Shown here piece by piece: positions 54,470 to 63,447 of a stretch of 64,000 nucleotides of DNA. How positions within the stretch are numbered: the stretch's first letter is position 1; each line of letters opens with the position of its first letter. A program made the position numbers and the translations under genes. This DNA is from JBDIAG01 sp047974565 (lineage in GTDB: Bacteria > Actinomycetota > Actinomycetes > Actinomycetales > CAWJMD01). Location: NCBI GenBank assembly GCA_047974565.1, contig JBKECN010000040.1, positions 25,238-89,237 on the forward strand, read 5' to 3'. The notes beneath the pieces were generated by a model that saw only the letters and a program-made list of their open reading frames with translations, was not told the origin of the DNA and did not search any database.

Positions 54470-56665
54470 TCAATGCGCGAAACTCTCATCGTCCTCGACG
54501 ACGAGTCGGCTGCTCGCGTCCAGCCACACCCCCGGACCGTTGCTGGGTTTGAGCTCGCGCCACTGCGCCGCCGGCACCTCCAGACTCACCACCGTGCGGC
54601 CCGGCGGCAACACCATGGTGGTCTGCCACCGCACACTCCCGGTCCCCTCGAGGGTGATGGCGGACTGGCCGGGCGCTCGGACCGTCACCTGACTGAGCCC
54701 CGGCATCAGCCCGATGGTGATGTCCACCGACACCTGCTGCGGATGGTCCCGTGGATTGTCCAGGGCCAGGCTGAGCTGGTACGGGTCGTAGAGCGGGTAC
54801 ACCATCGGCGGAGTCGTGAGATCGGCGGCCGCGGCCTCGATGGCGGCGTCGTCGTGCCCTCGGTGCAGTTGCCGGTCGGCCGAGGCAAGGCTCCAGGCCA
54901 GGTATCGGCCGTCCGGGCTGGTCACGGCGGCCGGCCCGAGGGCGGCGGTGAGCGCCGCCTCCTGGTCGTCGGCCTGGGCGCCGGCGGCGGTTCGGTCCAG
55001 GCTCACCACGGTGAAGCCGATCGCCGCCAGCTGACGTAGCTGCTGCGGCATGGCACGGGTGCTCATCGGCTGCCACCAGTCCGCCTGCGGCCTCCCCCGG
55101 ATCCCGCCGAAGGAGAAGGACGGACCATCCTTGGAAGCGACGAACAGGCGCAGTGGATCGGTGTCGGCGGTGCCGTTGAGCGGCCCTGTTTCGGGGAAAC
55201 CACGCCAGGGGAGTTGGGCGATGGTGGCGGAAGCGCCGAACTGCGTCTCCAGATCTGCCAGGTAGCCACGGTCGGACTCCCAGGCGCTGCGCATCTCGGC
55301 CTGGGAGGTGGTGTCGTACCAGGGCACCTGGTCGATGAGGCCGATCGCCAGCACGCCGAGCGCCAGCATCGTGGCAACCCGGGGGCGGTGGCGGATGGCT
55401 GTCGGCGAGGGTGATCGTCCGGTGGAGTCCAGGACCAGCCCGAGGGCGGCCAGCGCGAACGCAGCCACCACGATGAGCATCCGGTCCCAGCCCCGCAGGT
55501 TCGGGGTGAGCAGCGCGATGGTCTCCGACCCGCCGCCGACCGTGGCCATCGCGATCGCACCGAGGGTGAGGAAGGCGAGCGTGCTCAATCTGCCGGCCGA
55601 TGCGGTCTGCGGCCCGCGTCCGAGGATCCGGAGCACGATGACGACGGCCAGCAGCACCAGGCCGGCCGAGGCGACCAACCCCAGGGACGGGCCGACCGGG
55701 ATGGGGATAGTACGGAAGAAGTAGTCCGACAACCGGCGGGCCGGGCCGAACCAGTGATCGTCGGTGGGCAGCAGGAGCTGGGTGAGCCGCAGGCCGAACG
55801 CCTCGACGTCCCCGGCCGATCTGGTCAGGCCCACCGGATTGGCAGGCAACGATCGGGCGTAGGCGATGTCGGTGGCCATGTTGGCGAGCATCACCGCGAC
55901 CAACACCAGCCCGGCGACCAAGGGAGAGAGAACCGCCCGCCACCCGGCACGCTGCACCAAGCAGGCGACGGCGGCGATCCCCAGCAGGGCCCCGACGAAG
56001 ACTGAGTAGTACGTGGAGGCGATTCCCAGCAGCACGAACGCCGCGACGGTGGACACCGGCCGCCACTTGCCGTATCGCCCCGGGGCTCGCCGCCACACCG
56101 GTTCTGCCCGGGCCGATCTCCACACCACCAGCAGCGCCGGTGGCAGCACCCAGTAGCTGGCCAGGAACAGATGAGGTATCCCGCGCCAGTAGTGGTACGC
56201 GGCGGTGGCCCAGAGCACCGCCATCACGGTCGCCATGATGGGGCGCAGGCCAATCGCCCGGAACAGCCGCAGCGCCAGTGGCGCGGCCAGTGCGAAACCG
56301 GCCAGGAAATAGACGTTGACGACAGTGACCGGTTGCCAGAGCTTCCCGAGCACTGCGAACACCGCCATGTGCAGGTTCTCCGCGGTCGGGAAGTCGTGGT
56401 ACGTCTGGCCGTGCGGCCACCCCAGATGTGGTTCGAACTCGTACCAGCCCTGGCGGGCGGCGGTGGTCGCGTGGGCCAAGACCGCGACCCCGTCGCCGTC
56501 GTAACTGATCGGTGTGCCGAGGCCACCGTTCCAGATCCGCACGGCCAGCAGCGCATGCGCGAGCGCCAGCCCGGCCGCCAGCGCATACCAGGCCCATGAC
56601 GTCTGCTCCGGCGCTGCGGCGTCAGTCTCGGATGACGGGTCACCCGAGCGTGGCCCGGCCGTCAT
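54470..56665 (-). CDS. large multi-pass membrane protein (GT-C/YfhO-like)
   Basis: A 731-residue protein with about a dozen helices in residues 25-430 and a soluble C-terminal region of about 290 residues. The first outer loop carries acidic residues (ISYDGDG near 55 and FPTAENLH near 93), as in GT-C polyprenyl-phosphate-dependent glycosyltransferases. It is likely a membrane mannosyl- or glycosyltransferase acting outside the membrane with the GtrA/GtrB pair. It overlaps the upstream GT2 gene by ATGA. Confidence 0.74.
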   Translation of the reverse strand: MTAGPRSGDPSSETDAAAPEQTSWAWYALAAGLALAHALLAVRIWNGGLGTPISYDGDGVAVLAHATTAARQGWYEFEPHLGWPHGQTYHDFPTAENLHMAVFAVLGKLWQPVTVVNVYFLAGFALAAPLALRLFRAIGLRPIMATVMAVLWATAAYHYWRGIPHLFLASYWVLPPALLVVWRSARAEPVWRRAPGRYGKWRPVSTVAAFVLLGIASTYYSVFVGALLGIAAVACLVQRAGWRAVLSPLVAGLVLVAVMLANMATDIAYARSLPANPVGLTRSAGDVEAFGLRLTQLLLPTDDHWFGPARRLSDYFFRTIPIPVGPSLGLVASAGLVLLAVVIVLRILGRGPQTASAGRLSTLAFLTLGAIAMATVGGGSETIALLTPNLRGWDRMLIVVAAFALAALGLVLDSTGRSPSPTAIRHRPRVATMLALGVLAIGLIDQVPWYDTTSQAEMRSAWESDRGYLADLETQFGASATIAQLPWRGFPETGPLNGTADTDPLRLFVASKDGPSFSFGGIRGRPQADWWQPMSTRAMPQQLRQLAAIGFTVVSLDRTAAGAQADDQEAALTAALGPAAVTSPDGRYLAWSLASADRQLHRGHDDAAIEAAAADLTTPPMVYPLYDPYQLSLALDNPRDHPQQVSVDITIGLMPGLSQVTVRAPGQSAITLEGTGSVRWQTTMVLPPGRTVVSLEVPAAQWRELKPSNGPGVWLDASSRLVVEDDESFAH

Positions 56666-57513
56666 TCAGCAGGCCCCATCCGCCGATCGAAGACCAGGTA
56701 CGCGGCTCGACGCATCAACGCGGTCTGCCAGGCGCGGGCGTCGGCCAGGGCCAGTTCGGCCCGGTTCAGCAGGCCCGGGTGACGCGCGGCGACCGCGTGG
56801 TGCCAGCGCACGACTTGGCGGGCCTGCTCGTTCACCAGCCGGACGCTCCACTGGGTGCGGGAGAGCCGGAAGGCCGCCAGCACCTCCGGCTCGGCCACCA
56901 GGGGGCCGACTTCGAGTACCCGGGCGTAAGTGGCCTCGTCGATGACGAAGGGGTGCTCGCTCTGCCACCCGCCGGCGGCCGCCAGCGCATCGGATCGAAA
57001 GGTCACGCAGTTGGGCTCGCCGAACAGGTTGGCTCCGGCCAGGATGGTGGCGCGGATCGCCTCGGTTCCGGGCACCAGCCCGCGTAGCCGGCCCAGACCG
57101 CGCGCCCGGATGAGCCGGCGGTCGTCGTGGTCGATGAGGTCGCGGGTACAGGCGACCATCGAGGCCTGAGGATGCCGGCGCAGGGCCTGCACCTGGCGGG
57201 TCAAGGCATCGGGATGCAGCAGGTCGTCTCCGCACACGAGCTTGACGAACTCACCGCGCGCCTGGGCGGTCACCGCAGCCCAGTTCCGCGGCGCGCCGCC
57301 GCCGGGACCGATCCGGGTGAGCCGAACCCTCGGCTCATCCGCGAAACCCTGCAGCACCTGCCAGGTGTCGTCGCTGGAGGCGTGATCGCTGATCACCAGT
57401 TCGAAGTCCGTGAACGACTGCCGCAGGACGGAGTGCACCGTCCGCGCGATGTAGGCGCCGTTGTTGTACGCGGGGATGACCACGGAAACGGCGGGCTTGT
57501 CCGAGGAACTCAT
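56662..57513 (-). CDS. GT2 family glycosyltransferase
   Basis: A 283-residue soluble GT-A enzyme with VSVVIPAYNNGAYIARTVHS at the start, DHASSDDTW and the CGDDLLHPDA metal motif. It probably transfers a sugar to a lipid-linked or wall polymer in the cytoplasm. It overlaps both neighbours by ATGA, so it is tightly coupled in the operon. Confidence 0.88.
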   Translation of the reverse strand: MSSSDKPAVSVVIPAYNNGAYIARTVHSVLRQSFTDFELVISDHASSDDTWQVLQGFADEPRVRLTRIGPGGGAPRNWAAVTAQARGEFVKLVCGDDLLHPDALTRQVQALRRHPQASMVACTRDLIDHDDRRLIRARGLGRLRGLVPGTEAIRATILAGANLFGEPNCVTFRSDALAAAGGWQSEHPFVIDEATYARVLEVGPLVAEPEVLAAFRLSRTQWSVRLVNEQARQVVRWHHAVAARHPGLLNRAELALADARAWQTALMRRAAYLVFDRRMGPAE

Positions 57514-58112
57514 GCGGACTCGCCCAACTCGGATGCCTGCCCGGTCTCGTGCTGCCCAGCTTCGTTCTGGCCGGTCTGGCTCTGCCCGGTCCCGGCACGT
57601 CCCGTCTGATCTGGCTCACGTCCGCCCGACTGAGCCTGAGCCAGCCTTTCGGCGTGAGTGCGCCGGAAGGCGAAGTGCTTCTGCCCGAACCAGGACAGCA
57701 CCGCCCACAGGCACACCACACACAACTGGGCCGGGACCAGCGGCAGGCCGATCAGCTTGTGGAAGAACGGCAGCAGCAGGTAGTTCACGCCCAGTCCGGT
57801 GAGGTAGAGCGTGGCGAATCTCAGCAGGTCCCGGAAGAAATGCCCACGGACGCGGAACACCAGGTAGCGGAACGTGAGGTAGGCGCAGAACACCGCCGGC
57901 ACATACGAGACGGTGGTGACGACGAGGTACCCGTACCGAGGGTCGAACAGGCCGCCGATGGCCCAGTTGGTCGCCACGAACCAGCCGAAGCCCACGACCG
58001 TGTTGAATCCGCCGACGAGCAGGAAGGCCAGCCGTTGGTCGGTGACCAGCCGCAGGACGATCCCGGGATCGCCCTGCATACCCGCAGGGGGCCCGGCTGG
58101 CCTGCTCGCCAT
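57510..58112 (-). CDS. GtrA-family membrane protein
   Basis: A 200-residue protein with four membrane helices of the GtrA type (FLLVGGFNTVVGFGWFVATN, ending SWFGQKHFAFRR), thought to flip polyprenyl-phosphate sugars. ATG 58112 has GGGAGGAGAG upstream and is the first gene of the five-gene operon. The polar tail is rich in Gln, Glu and Gly and of no known role. Confidence 0.87.
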   Translation of the reverse strand: MASRPAGPPAGMQGDPGIVLRLVTDQRLAFLLVGGFNTVVGFGWFVATNWAIGGLFDPRYGYLVVTTVSYVPAVFCAYLTFRYLVFRVRGHFFRDLLRFATLYLTGLGVNYLLLPFFHKLIGLPLVPAQLCVVCLWAVLSWFGQKHFAFRRTHAERLAQAQSGGREPDQTGRAGTGQSQTGQNEAGQHETGQASELGESA

Positions 58113-58248
58113 GGCTCTCCTCCCCTGTTGATCCCCGGCGGACGGCCCGGGCGGACTCCGCGCAACACGGTACCCGGGACTCAGCCGCGCTCGCGTCACG
58201 CTCGCTGCGGGCTATCCGGCCGAGGATGATCCACCGGGCACCCTCGGG

Positions 58249-59343
58249 TCAGCGAGCCACGGCCAGGGCGGGGGCTCCGATCGGTACGAGGCGCACCGGG
58301 TCGCCGGGCCGGAACGCGGAGATCTGGGTGCTGGGCACCTGCACGACCACGTCCACGCCGTCAGGGGTGCGTGCGGTGAGCCTGCCATGCGAGCCGAGGA
58401 AGCTGACGGCCACCACGCGGGCGTTGGCGTCCGCGGAGTGATCCGGGGTGGGTTCGACGGTGATCGCCTCGGGCCGCACGAGGACCTCGACCGGCACCTG
58501 CGTGGCCGACCCGGGCAGCAGCGGCACCCTCGCCCCGAGCACCTGGGCGGAGTCGGCGTCGGCATGCGCTGGCAGCCGGTTCGTCAGCCCCACGAAGTCC
58601 GCGACGAAGGCCGTGGCCGGCTCGGCGTACAACACCTCGGGCGCGGCGAGCTGCTCCAGGTTGCCGGCGCGCATCACCCCGACCCGGTCGGCCACCGCCA
58701 GCGCCTCCTCCTGGTCGTGGGTGACGAACAGGGTGGTGGTCCCGACGTCCAGTTGGATGCGGCGGATCTCCTCGCGCAACTGGACCCTGACCTTGGCGTC
58801 CAGGGCGGACAGCGGCTCGTCCAGCAGCAATACCGCAGGGCGGATTGCCAGGGCTCGGGCGAGGGCCACTCGTTGTTGCTGACCGCCGGACATCTGATGG
58901 GCGAACCGGTCGGCTTGCGCGGACAGGCCCACCAGGTCGAGCATCTCGCCGGCCCGCTGCCGCCTGGTGGTCTGGTCGATCTTGCGCAACTGCAGGCCGA
59001 ACTCGACGTTCTGCCGGGCGGTCATGTGCGGGAACAGGGAGTACGCCTGGAACACCATGCCCATGCCGCGCTTGTTCGTCGGCACCCGGGTCAGGTCCAT
59101 GCCATCCACCTCGATCCGTCCCGAGTCGGCGTCCTCCAGCCCGGCCAGGCACCGCAAGGCGGTGGTCTTGCCGCACCCCGACGGGCCGAGCAGGGCCACG
59201 AGCTCTCCGGGCCGCAGGTGCAGGGTGAGCCCGGCGAGCGCCCGGACGCTGCCGTAGGTGCGCACCAGGTCGGTCAGTTCGACACTCACGCCCTGGGCGG
59301 TGCCGGGCGCAGGCGAGGCGGGCTGGGCGGCAACAGACGTCAT
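58249..59343 (-). CDS. ABC transporter ATP-binding protein (PotA/FbpC-like)
   Basis: A 364-residue ATPase. Walker A is GPSGCGKTT, the signature is MSGGQQQRVALARAL, Walker B is VLLLDEPLSALD, and the H-loop is VTHDQEEAL. A C-terminal TOBE-type domain follows from about residue 245. It energises the importer encoded upstream. Its ATG overlaps the preceding permease stop by ATGA. The family includes polyamine, iron, thiamine and phosphonate importers. Confidence 0.93.
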   Translation of the reverse strand: MTSVAAQPASPAPGTAQGVSVELTDLVRTYGSVRALAGLTLHLRPGELVALLGPSGCGKTTALRCLAGLEDADSGRIEVDGMDLTRVPTNKRGMGMVFQAYSLFPHMTARQNVEFGLQLRKIDQTTRRQRAGEMLDLVGLSAQADRFAHQMSGGQQQRVALARALAIRPAVLLLDEPLSALDAKVRVQLREEIRRIQLDVGTTTLFVTHDQEEALAVADRVGVMRAGNLEQLAAPEVLYAEPATAFVADFVGLTNRLPAHADADSAQVLGARVPLLPGSATQVPVEVLVRPEAITVEPTPDHSADANARVVAVSFLGSHGRLTARTPDGVDVVVQVPSTQISAFRPGDPVRLVPIGAPALAVAR

Positions 59344-60248
59344 CGACTCTCCAGGCTTGACGAGGTGGACGGGGCCGGGGTCGCCGGAGGCGGGGAGCGC
59401 CGAGCGCGCCGGCCCGGTCGGCGCCCGGCACCCGCGTTGCCCACGAAGGACATCGCGAACAGGATGACGAAGGCGAAGACCAGCGAGGCCAGCGCCACCG
59501 CGACCGAGATCTGGGCATCGGACTTGCCGAGCTGGTACATCGCCACCTGCAGGTTGATCCGGTTGAACAGGTTGGCGATGGTGAACTCGCCCAGCACCAG
59601 GGCCACCGACAGGAACGAGGCGCTGAGCACCGCGGTGCGCAGATTGGGCAGGATCACCCGCCACATCACGGTGCCCCACCCGGCGCCGAGCGAACGCGCC
59701 GCCTCCGACAGGGTCTTTACGTCCGTGGCGCGCAGGCCGGCGTCGATCGCCCGGTAGGCGTAGGGCAGGACGAGCACGACGTAGGCCAGCGATAGCCACA
59801 CCCCGGACTCGGAGCCGAACAGGTAGGCCGTCCACGAGTAGAGCCAGGAGTAGACGGGGGTGAGCCCGACCACCAGGACGATGGCCGGGATGGTCAGCGG
59901 GAGCAGGCAGACGAACTCGACGGTGCGGCTCAGGCGGGGCAGCCGCAGCCGTACCCAGGTCATCGTGGGCACCAGCAGCACCAGCATGATCAGCACGGTG
60001 ATGACCGCCATCGCGAGCGAGGTGAGGATGCCCTCGAGCAGGATCGGATACCGCTCGTCGAGCACCCGCACATTGACCAGAGCCGCCCAGGTCGCTGCGG
60101 AACGGCCGTCGCCGAGTCTGGTGGTGAAGTCGAGCATGCCGATCAGGGGTGCGGCGAAGAAGGCCAGGACGATCGTCACGACGACCCGGCGCATCAGGGT
60201 CTGGTTACGCCGGAAGCGGGCCCGGGTGCCGGTGGCGCGCGATGCCAT
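59340..60248 (-). CDS. ABC transporter permease (second)
   Basis: A 302-residue permease with six helices and the cytoplasmic EAA loop EAARSLGAGWGTVMWRVILP. It pairs with the other permease to form the channel. It overlaps the upstream permease (TGATG) and the ATPase (ATGA). The C-terminus is Arg- and Pro-rich. Confidence 0.91.
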   Translation of the reverse strand: MASRATGTRARFRRNQTLMRRVVVTIVLAFFAAPLIGMLDFTTRLGDGRSAATWAALVNVRVLDERYPILLEGILTSLAMAVITVLIMLVLLVPTMTWVRLRLPRLSRTVEFVCLLPLTIPAIVLVVGLTPVYSWLYSWTAYLFGSESGVWLSLAYVVLVLPYAYRAIDAGLRATDVKTLSEAARSLGAGWGTVMWRVILPNLRTAVLSASFLSVALVLGEFTIANLFNRINLQVAMYQLGKSDAQISVAVALASLVFAFVILFAMSFVGNAGAGRRPGRRARRSPPPATPAPSTSSSLESR

Positions 60249-61129
60249 CAGCGTCCACCCAGCCAGGTGGACGAGCGCCTGTCGAGGATCGCGTAGATCG
60301 CCATCACGATCGCCACGACCACCACCATCGCCAGTGCCATCGCCTTGCCGATGTTCTCCTGGCCGAGCAGCACCTCGGAGGAGAAGGTCCCGGCGATCTG
60401 CAGCGGTACCAGCGGGGAACCCTGGCTGACCAGTGCGGCTGCGGTGGCGTAGGCGCTGAAGGCGTTGGTGAACAACAGCAGCAGGGCGCCGATGAAACTG
60501 GGCGCCAGGATCGGCAGGGCGACCTTCGTCCAGTAGTCCAGGGTGGAGCCGCCGAGGGTCTCGTTCGCCTCCCGCCACTGCGGGCGCAGCCCCTCCACCG
60601 CGGGCAGGAAGACGATGAGCATGAGGGGGATCTGGAAGTACAGGTAGATGAGCATCAGTCCCCGATCCCACTGATAGAGCCACAACCCACCCCCGGTCGG
60701 GGCGCCCAGGGCGGTGAGCCAGACGGTGAGGTAGCCGGTGGCGCCGAAACTGGCCAGGAAGGCGAAGGCCAGGGCCACCCCGCCGAACTGGGCCAATACC
60801 CCGCACAGCGAGGTGACGAACCGCTTGAGCACACCCGAACTCGGCGCGGTGGAGATGGCATAGGCGAGGCCGGCGCCGATCAGCGCACCGAGCACCGACG
60901 TCACCGCCGACAGGATGATCGATTGCTTGAGCGCGGTGAGGAACGAGGGCTGGGTCAGCGCCGCGACGTTGCCGAGCGTGGGGCGGTTGTCCGCATCGAG
61001 GAAGGCGCCCACGACGACCACCACCGTCGGGATGAGCAGGAAGACGGTCGTGTACGCGAAGAACGGGACGACACCGGCGAAGGCGCCGAGACGGGGTCTC
61101 GACGCCTTCGCCGTGGACGTGGATGTCAT
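60248..61129 (-). CDS. ABC transporter permease (first)
   Basis: A 293-residue permease with six helices and an EAA-like loop EANETLGGSTLDYWTKVALP. ATG 61129 is chosen from the protein N-terminus; the frame stays open upstream through the binding-protein gene. It begins 11 nt after that gene's stop. Confidence 0.91.
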   Translation of the reverse strand: MTSTSTAKASRPRLGAFAGVVPFFAYTTVFLLIPTVVVVVGAFLDADNRPTLGNVAALTQPSFLTALKQSIILSAVTSVLGALIGAGLAYAISTAPSSGVLKRFVTSLCGVLAQFGGVALAFAFLASFGATGYLTVWLTALGAPTGGGLWLYQWDRGLMLIYLYFQIPLMLIVFLPAVEGLRPQWREANETLGGSTLDYWTKVALPILAPSFIGALLLLFTNAFSAYATAAALVSQGSPLVPLQIAGTFSSEVLLGQENIGKAMALAMVVVVAIVMAIYAILDRRSSTWLGGR

Positions 61130-61140
61130 GACCGGCCGGG

Positions 61141-62292
61141 TCAGCCGACGGCGTTGGCCCAGGAGGTGGCCAGGTACTCCTTGGCCTTGGTGTTCTGGTC
61201 CTCGGTGGGGATCACCGGGTCGCCGGTGACCTGCGGCAGGGCGTTCGCGAGAGCCTCGTCGATGGTGCCGGCGGTGGTCATCGCCTCCATCCGGACCGGT
61301 CGGGCACCGCCCTCGAGCCACAGGTTCTGGCCCTCGTCGGAGTACAGGAACTCCTGCCACAACCGCGCCGCGGCCGGGTGCGGAGCGTCCTTGCTGATCG
61401 CCTGCACGTAGTACCCGCCCACGACGGCGTCGGAGGGAACGAAGATCCGCCACTCCATCGTGCCCTGCATCTTGCTGGCCTGGCCGGCGTTGAGGTAATC
61501 CCAGTCGAAGACCACCGGGGTCTGGCCGGATTCGATGGTGGCAGGGGTCGGGTCCACCGGAATGAGGTTGCCGGCGGACTTCAGCTTGGCGAAGTAGTCG
61601 ACGCCGGGGGCCACGTCCTCGACGGTGCCGCCGTTGGCCACCGAGGCCATCTGGACCGCGGCGAAAGCGGCCCCGGCCTTGGTCGGGTCACCGTTGAGGG
61701 CGACCTTGCCCTGGTAGTCAGGTCCGAGCAGATCGGCCAGCGACGTGGGGGCCGGGACCTTGGTCGGGTCGTAGCCGACGCTCATGTAGCCGCCGTAGTC
61801 GTTCACCCAGGTGCCGTCGGAGGCCTTGAGGTTGTCCGGGATGTCGCCGAAGGTCTCCACCGTGTACGGGGCGAACTTGTCCGTGTTCGCCGAGGCGACG
61901 CTGGCGCCGAGGTCGAAGACGTCCGGGGCGCTGGACTGGCCCTTGAGTCGGTCGGCCGCTGCGATCTCGTCGGCGCTCGAGGCATCCGGCTGTGCAGAGT
62001 TGATGGTGATGCCGTACTTGTCTTCGAAGGCGGAGATGATTCCGCCGTAATTGGCCCAGTCCGGAGGCAGGGCGATGACGTTGAGTTCGCCCTCGGCCTT
62101 GGCGGCCTCGACCAGGGCGTCCATGCCGCCGAAGTCCTCCGCCGAGGTGGCTGTGGCAGCGTCCACGCTCGCGCCCGAATCGGACGACGACGTCGACGAC
62201 TCGGACGACGGCGGCGAGCAGGCGGCGCCGGTGACGGCGAGGGCGGCGACCAGGGTGAGCCCTGCTGCGCGTCTGGTGAGACTGGTCCTCAC
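61141..62292 (-). CDS. ABC transporter substrate-binding lipoprotein
   Basis: A 383-residue extracellular binding protein. The signal sequence MRTSLTRRAAGLTLVAALAV leads to an atypical lipobox TGAAC (Cys25), then a Ser-rich spacer. The mature part resembles family 1 proteins for polyamines, Fe3+, thiamine or aminoethylphosphonate (ELNVIALPPDWANYGGII; YGITINSAQPDASSADEI). The ligand cannot be decided. It is the first gene of the transport operon. Confidence 0.89.
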   Translation of the reverse strand: MRTSLTRRAAGLTLVAALAVTGAACSPPSSESSTSSSDSGASVDAATATSAEDFGGMDALVEAAKAEGELNVIALPPDWANYGGIISAFEDKYGITINSAQPDASSADEIAAADRLKGQSSAPDVFDLGASVASANTDKFAPYTVETFGDIPDNLKASDGTWVNDYGGYMSVGYDPTKVPAPTSLADLLGPDYQGKVALNGDPTKAGAAFAAVQMASVANGGTVEDVAPGVDYFAKLKSAGNLIPVDPTPATIESGQTPVVFDWDYLNAGQASKMQGTMEWRIFVPSDAVVGGYYVQAISKDAPHPAAARLWQEFLYSDEGQNLWLEGGARPVRMEAMTTAGTIDEALANALPQVTGDPVIPTEDQNTKAKEYLATSWANAVG

Positions 62293-62513
62293 GAGACCTC
62301 CTGAAGTCAGTGGTGTGTCCCGACTGGCCGCCCCGATGCCGGGGTGGCTCGCTGCATGCTATGGCCAATCCCGCGGGTTCTCCGGAGTGTTGCGTCATCG
62401 GGTTGATACCAGGCGATTTCACGGCAGGTCGGACAGGCGATCCTTGGGTGAACGGGCGAGTTGGGCGGAGTTGTCACCGCTCGGGCCCTCAGTCAGAAAG
62501 TCGTCGGGCCGGG

Positions 62514-63317
62514 TCAGCCCGACTCGCGTAGGCGGGCCCGCAGCACCTGTGCGACTCCGTCCTGACTCAACGGAGGTGCCACCAGATCGGCGGCGGCGAT
62601 CGCCTCGGGATGCCCGTCGGCCATCGCGACTCCCACCCCGGCCCAGCGCAGCATCTCGATGTCATTGGGCTGGTCCCCGAAGGCGATCACCCCCGGTGCC
62701 GCGACGCCGTGCTCGGCGACGAACCGGGCGAGTGTCACGGCCTTGCTCACGCCTACGGGTCCGAGTTCGAGGAGATTGTCGTGGGAGTTGGAATGTGTGG
62801 GTTGTACGAGATGGCCGACGTGTTGCTGAGCCACCTGCCACAGCTGGTCTCCGCGACCATCGGCCCGGATGAGTACCTTGACGATCCCGTCGCCCAGGTC
62901 CCCGGCCAGGATCTGCTCCAGCTGAGCCCGGGGCGGCTCGTCGTCATCGGTGAAGGTGGCGTGGTACCCGGGCTCGCGGCGATACCCGTGCGTGGTCTCC
63001 ACCGCCACCCGTACTTGCGTGAGCACCCCACGCAGGGTCTCCACCGTTTCGCGCACGACGTCGAGTGGAATGGTCCAGGCCTGCAGGATCCGCCGGGTAT
63101 CCCAGTCGTAGACGACGGCCCCGTTCGCGCAGATCGCCACGCCGTCCAGGCCGGTGGCGGTCACCGCATCCGGCAGCCAGCGGGGTGGGCGCCCGGTGAC
63201 GATGGCCACCGGGACTCCAGCCCGTTCGCACGCGCGCAGCGCCTCGACCGTGGCGGGGCTGACGGTTCCGTCGGGATGCACGATGGTCCCGTCCAGGTCC
63301 GTCGCGACGAATTCCAC
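62514..63317 (-). CDS. HAD-superfamily (Cof-type) phosphatase
   Basis: A 267-residue hydrolase with motif I ATDLDGTIV, motif II VTGRPP and the C-terminal FGDQPNDIEMLRWAG. It lies upstream of the ABC operon on the same strand across 221 nt; a functional link (for example a phosphorylated ligand) is only possible. GTG 63317 lies 6 nt after CAGGAT, suggesting leaderless translation. Confidence 0.88.
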   Translation of the reverse strand: MEFVATDLDGTIVHPDGTVSPATVEALRACERAGVPVAIVTGRPPRWLPDAVTATGLDGVAICANGAVVYDWDTRRILQAWTIPLDVVRETVETLRGVLTQVRVAVETTHGYRREPGYHATFTDDDEPPRAQLEQILAGDLGDGIVKVLIRADGRGDQLWQVAQQHVGHLVQPTHSNSHDNLLELGPVGVSKAVTLARFVAEHGVAAPGVIAFGDQPNDIEMLRWAGVGVAMADGHPEAIAAADLVAPPLSQDGVAQVLRARLRESG

Positions 63318-63447
63318 ACCTCAATCCTGCCAGGTGCGCCTCACCAGGACGGAGGATGTTCGATGCCGCGAACTCTCGCGTCCCGATCGGTCGGGGTGCT
63401 GGACGTCGTGCTGCCAGCGCTGGGGAGCGTCTGCATGACTCTTGTTG

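Noticed and set aside
54486..56597. Second long minus-strand frame over the large membrane protein
   Set aside because: It lacks hydrophobic helices and is Arg/Pro/Gly-rich; the overlapping frame gives a coherent multi-pass protein with ATGA coupling.
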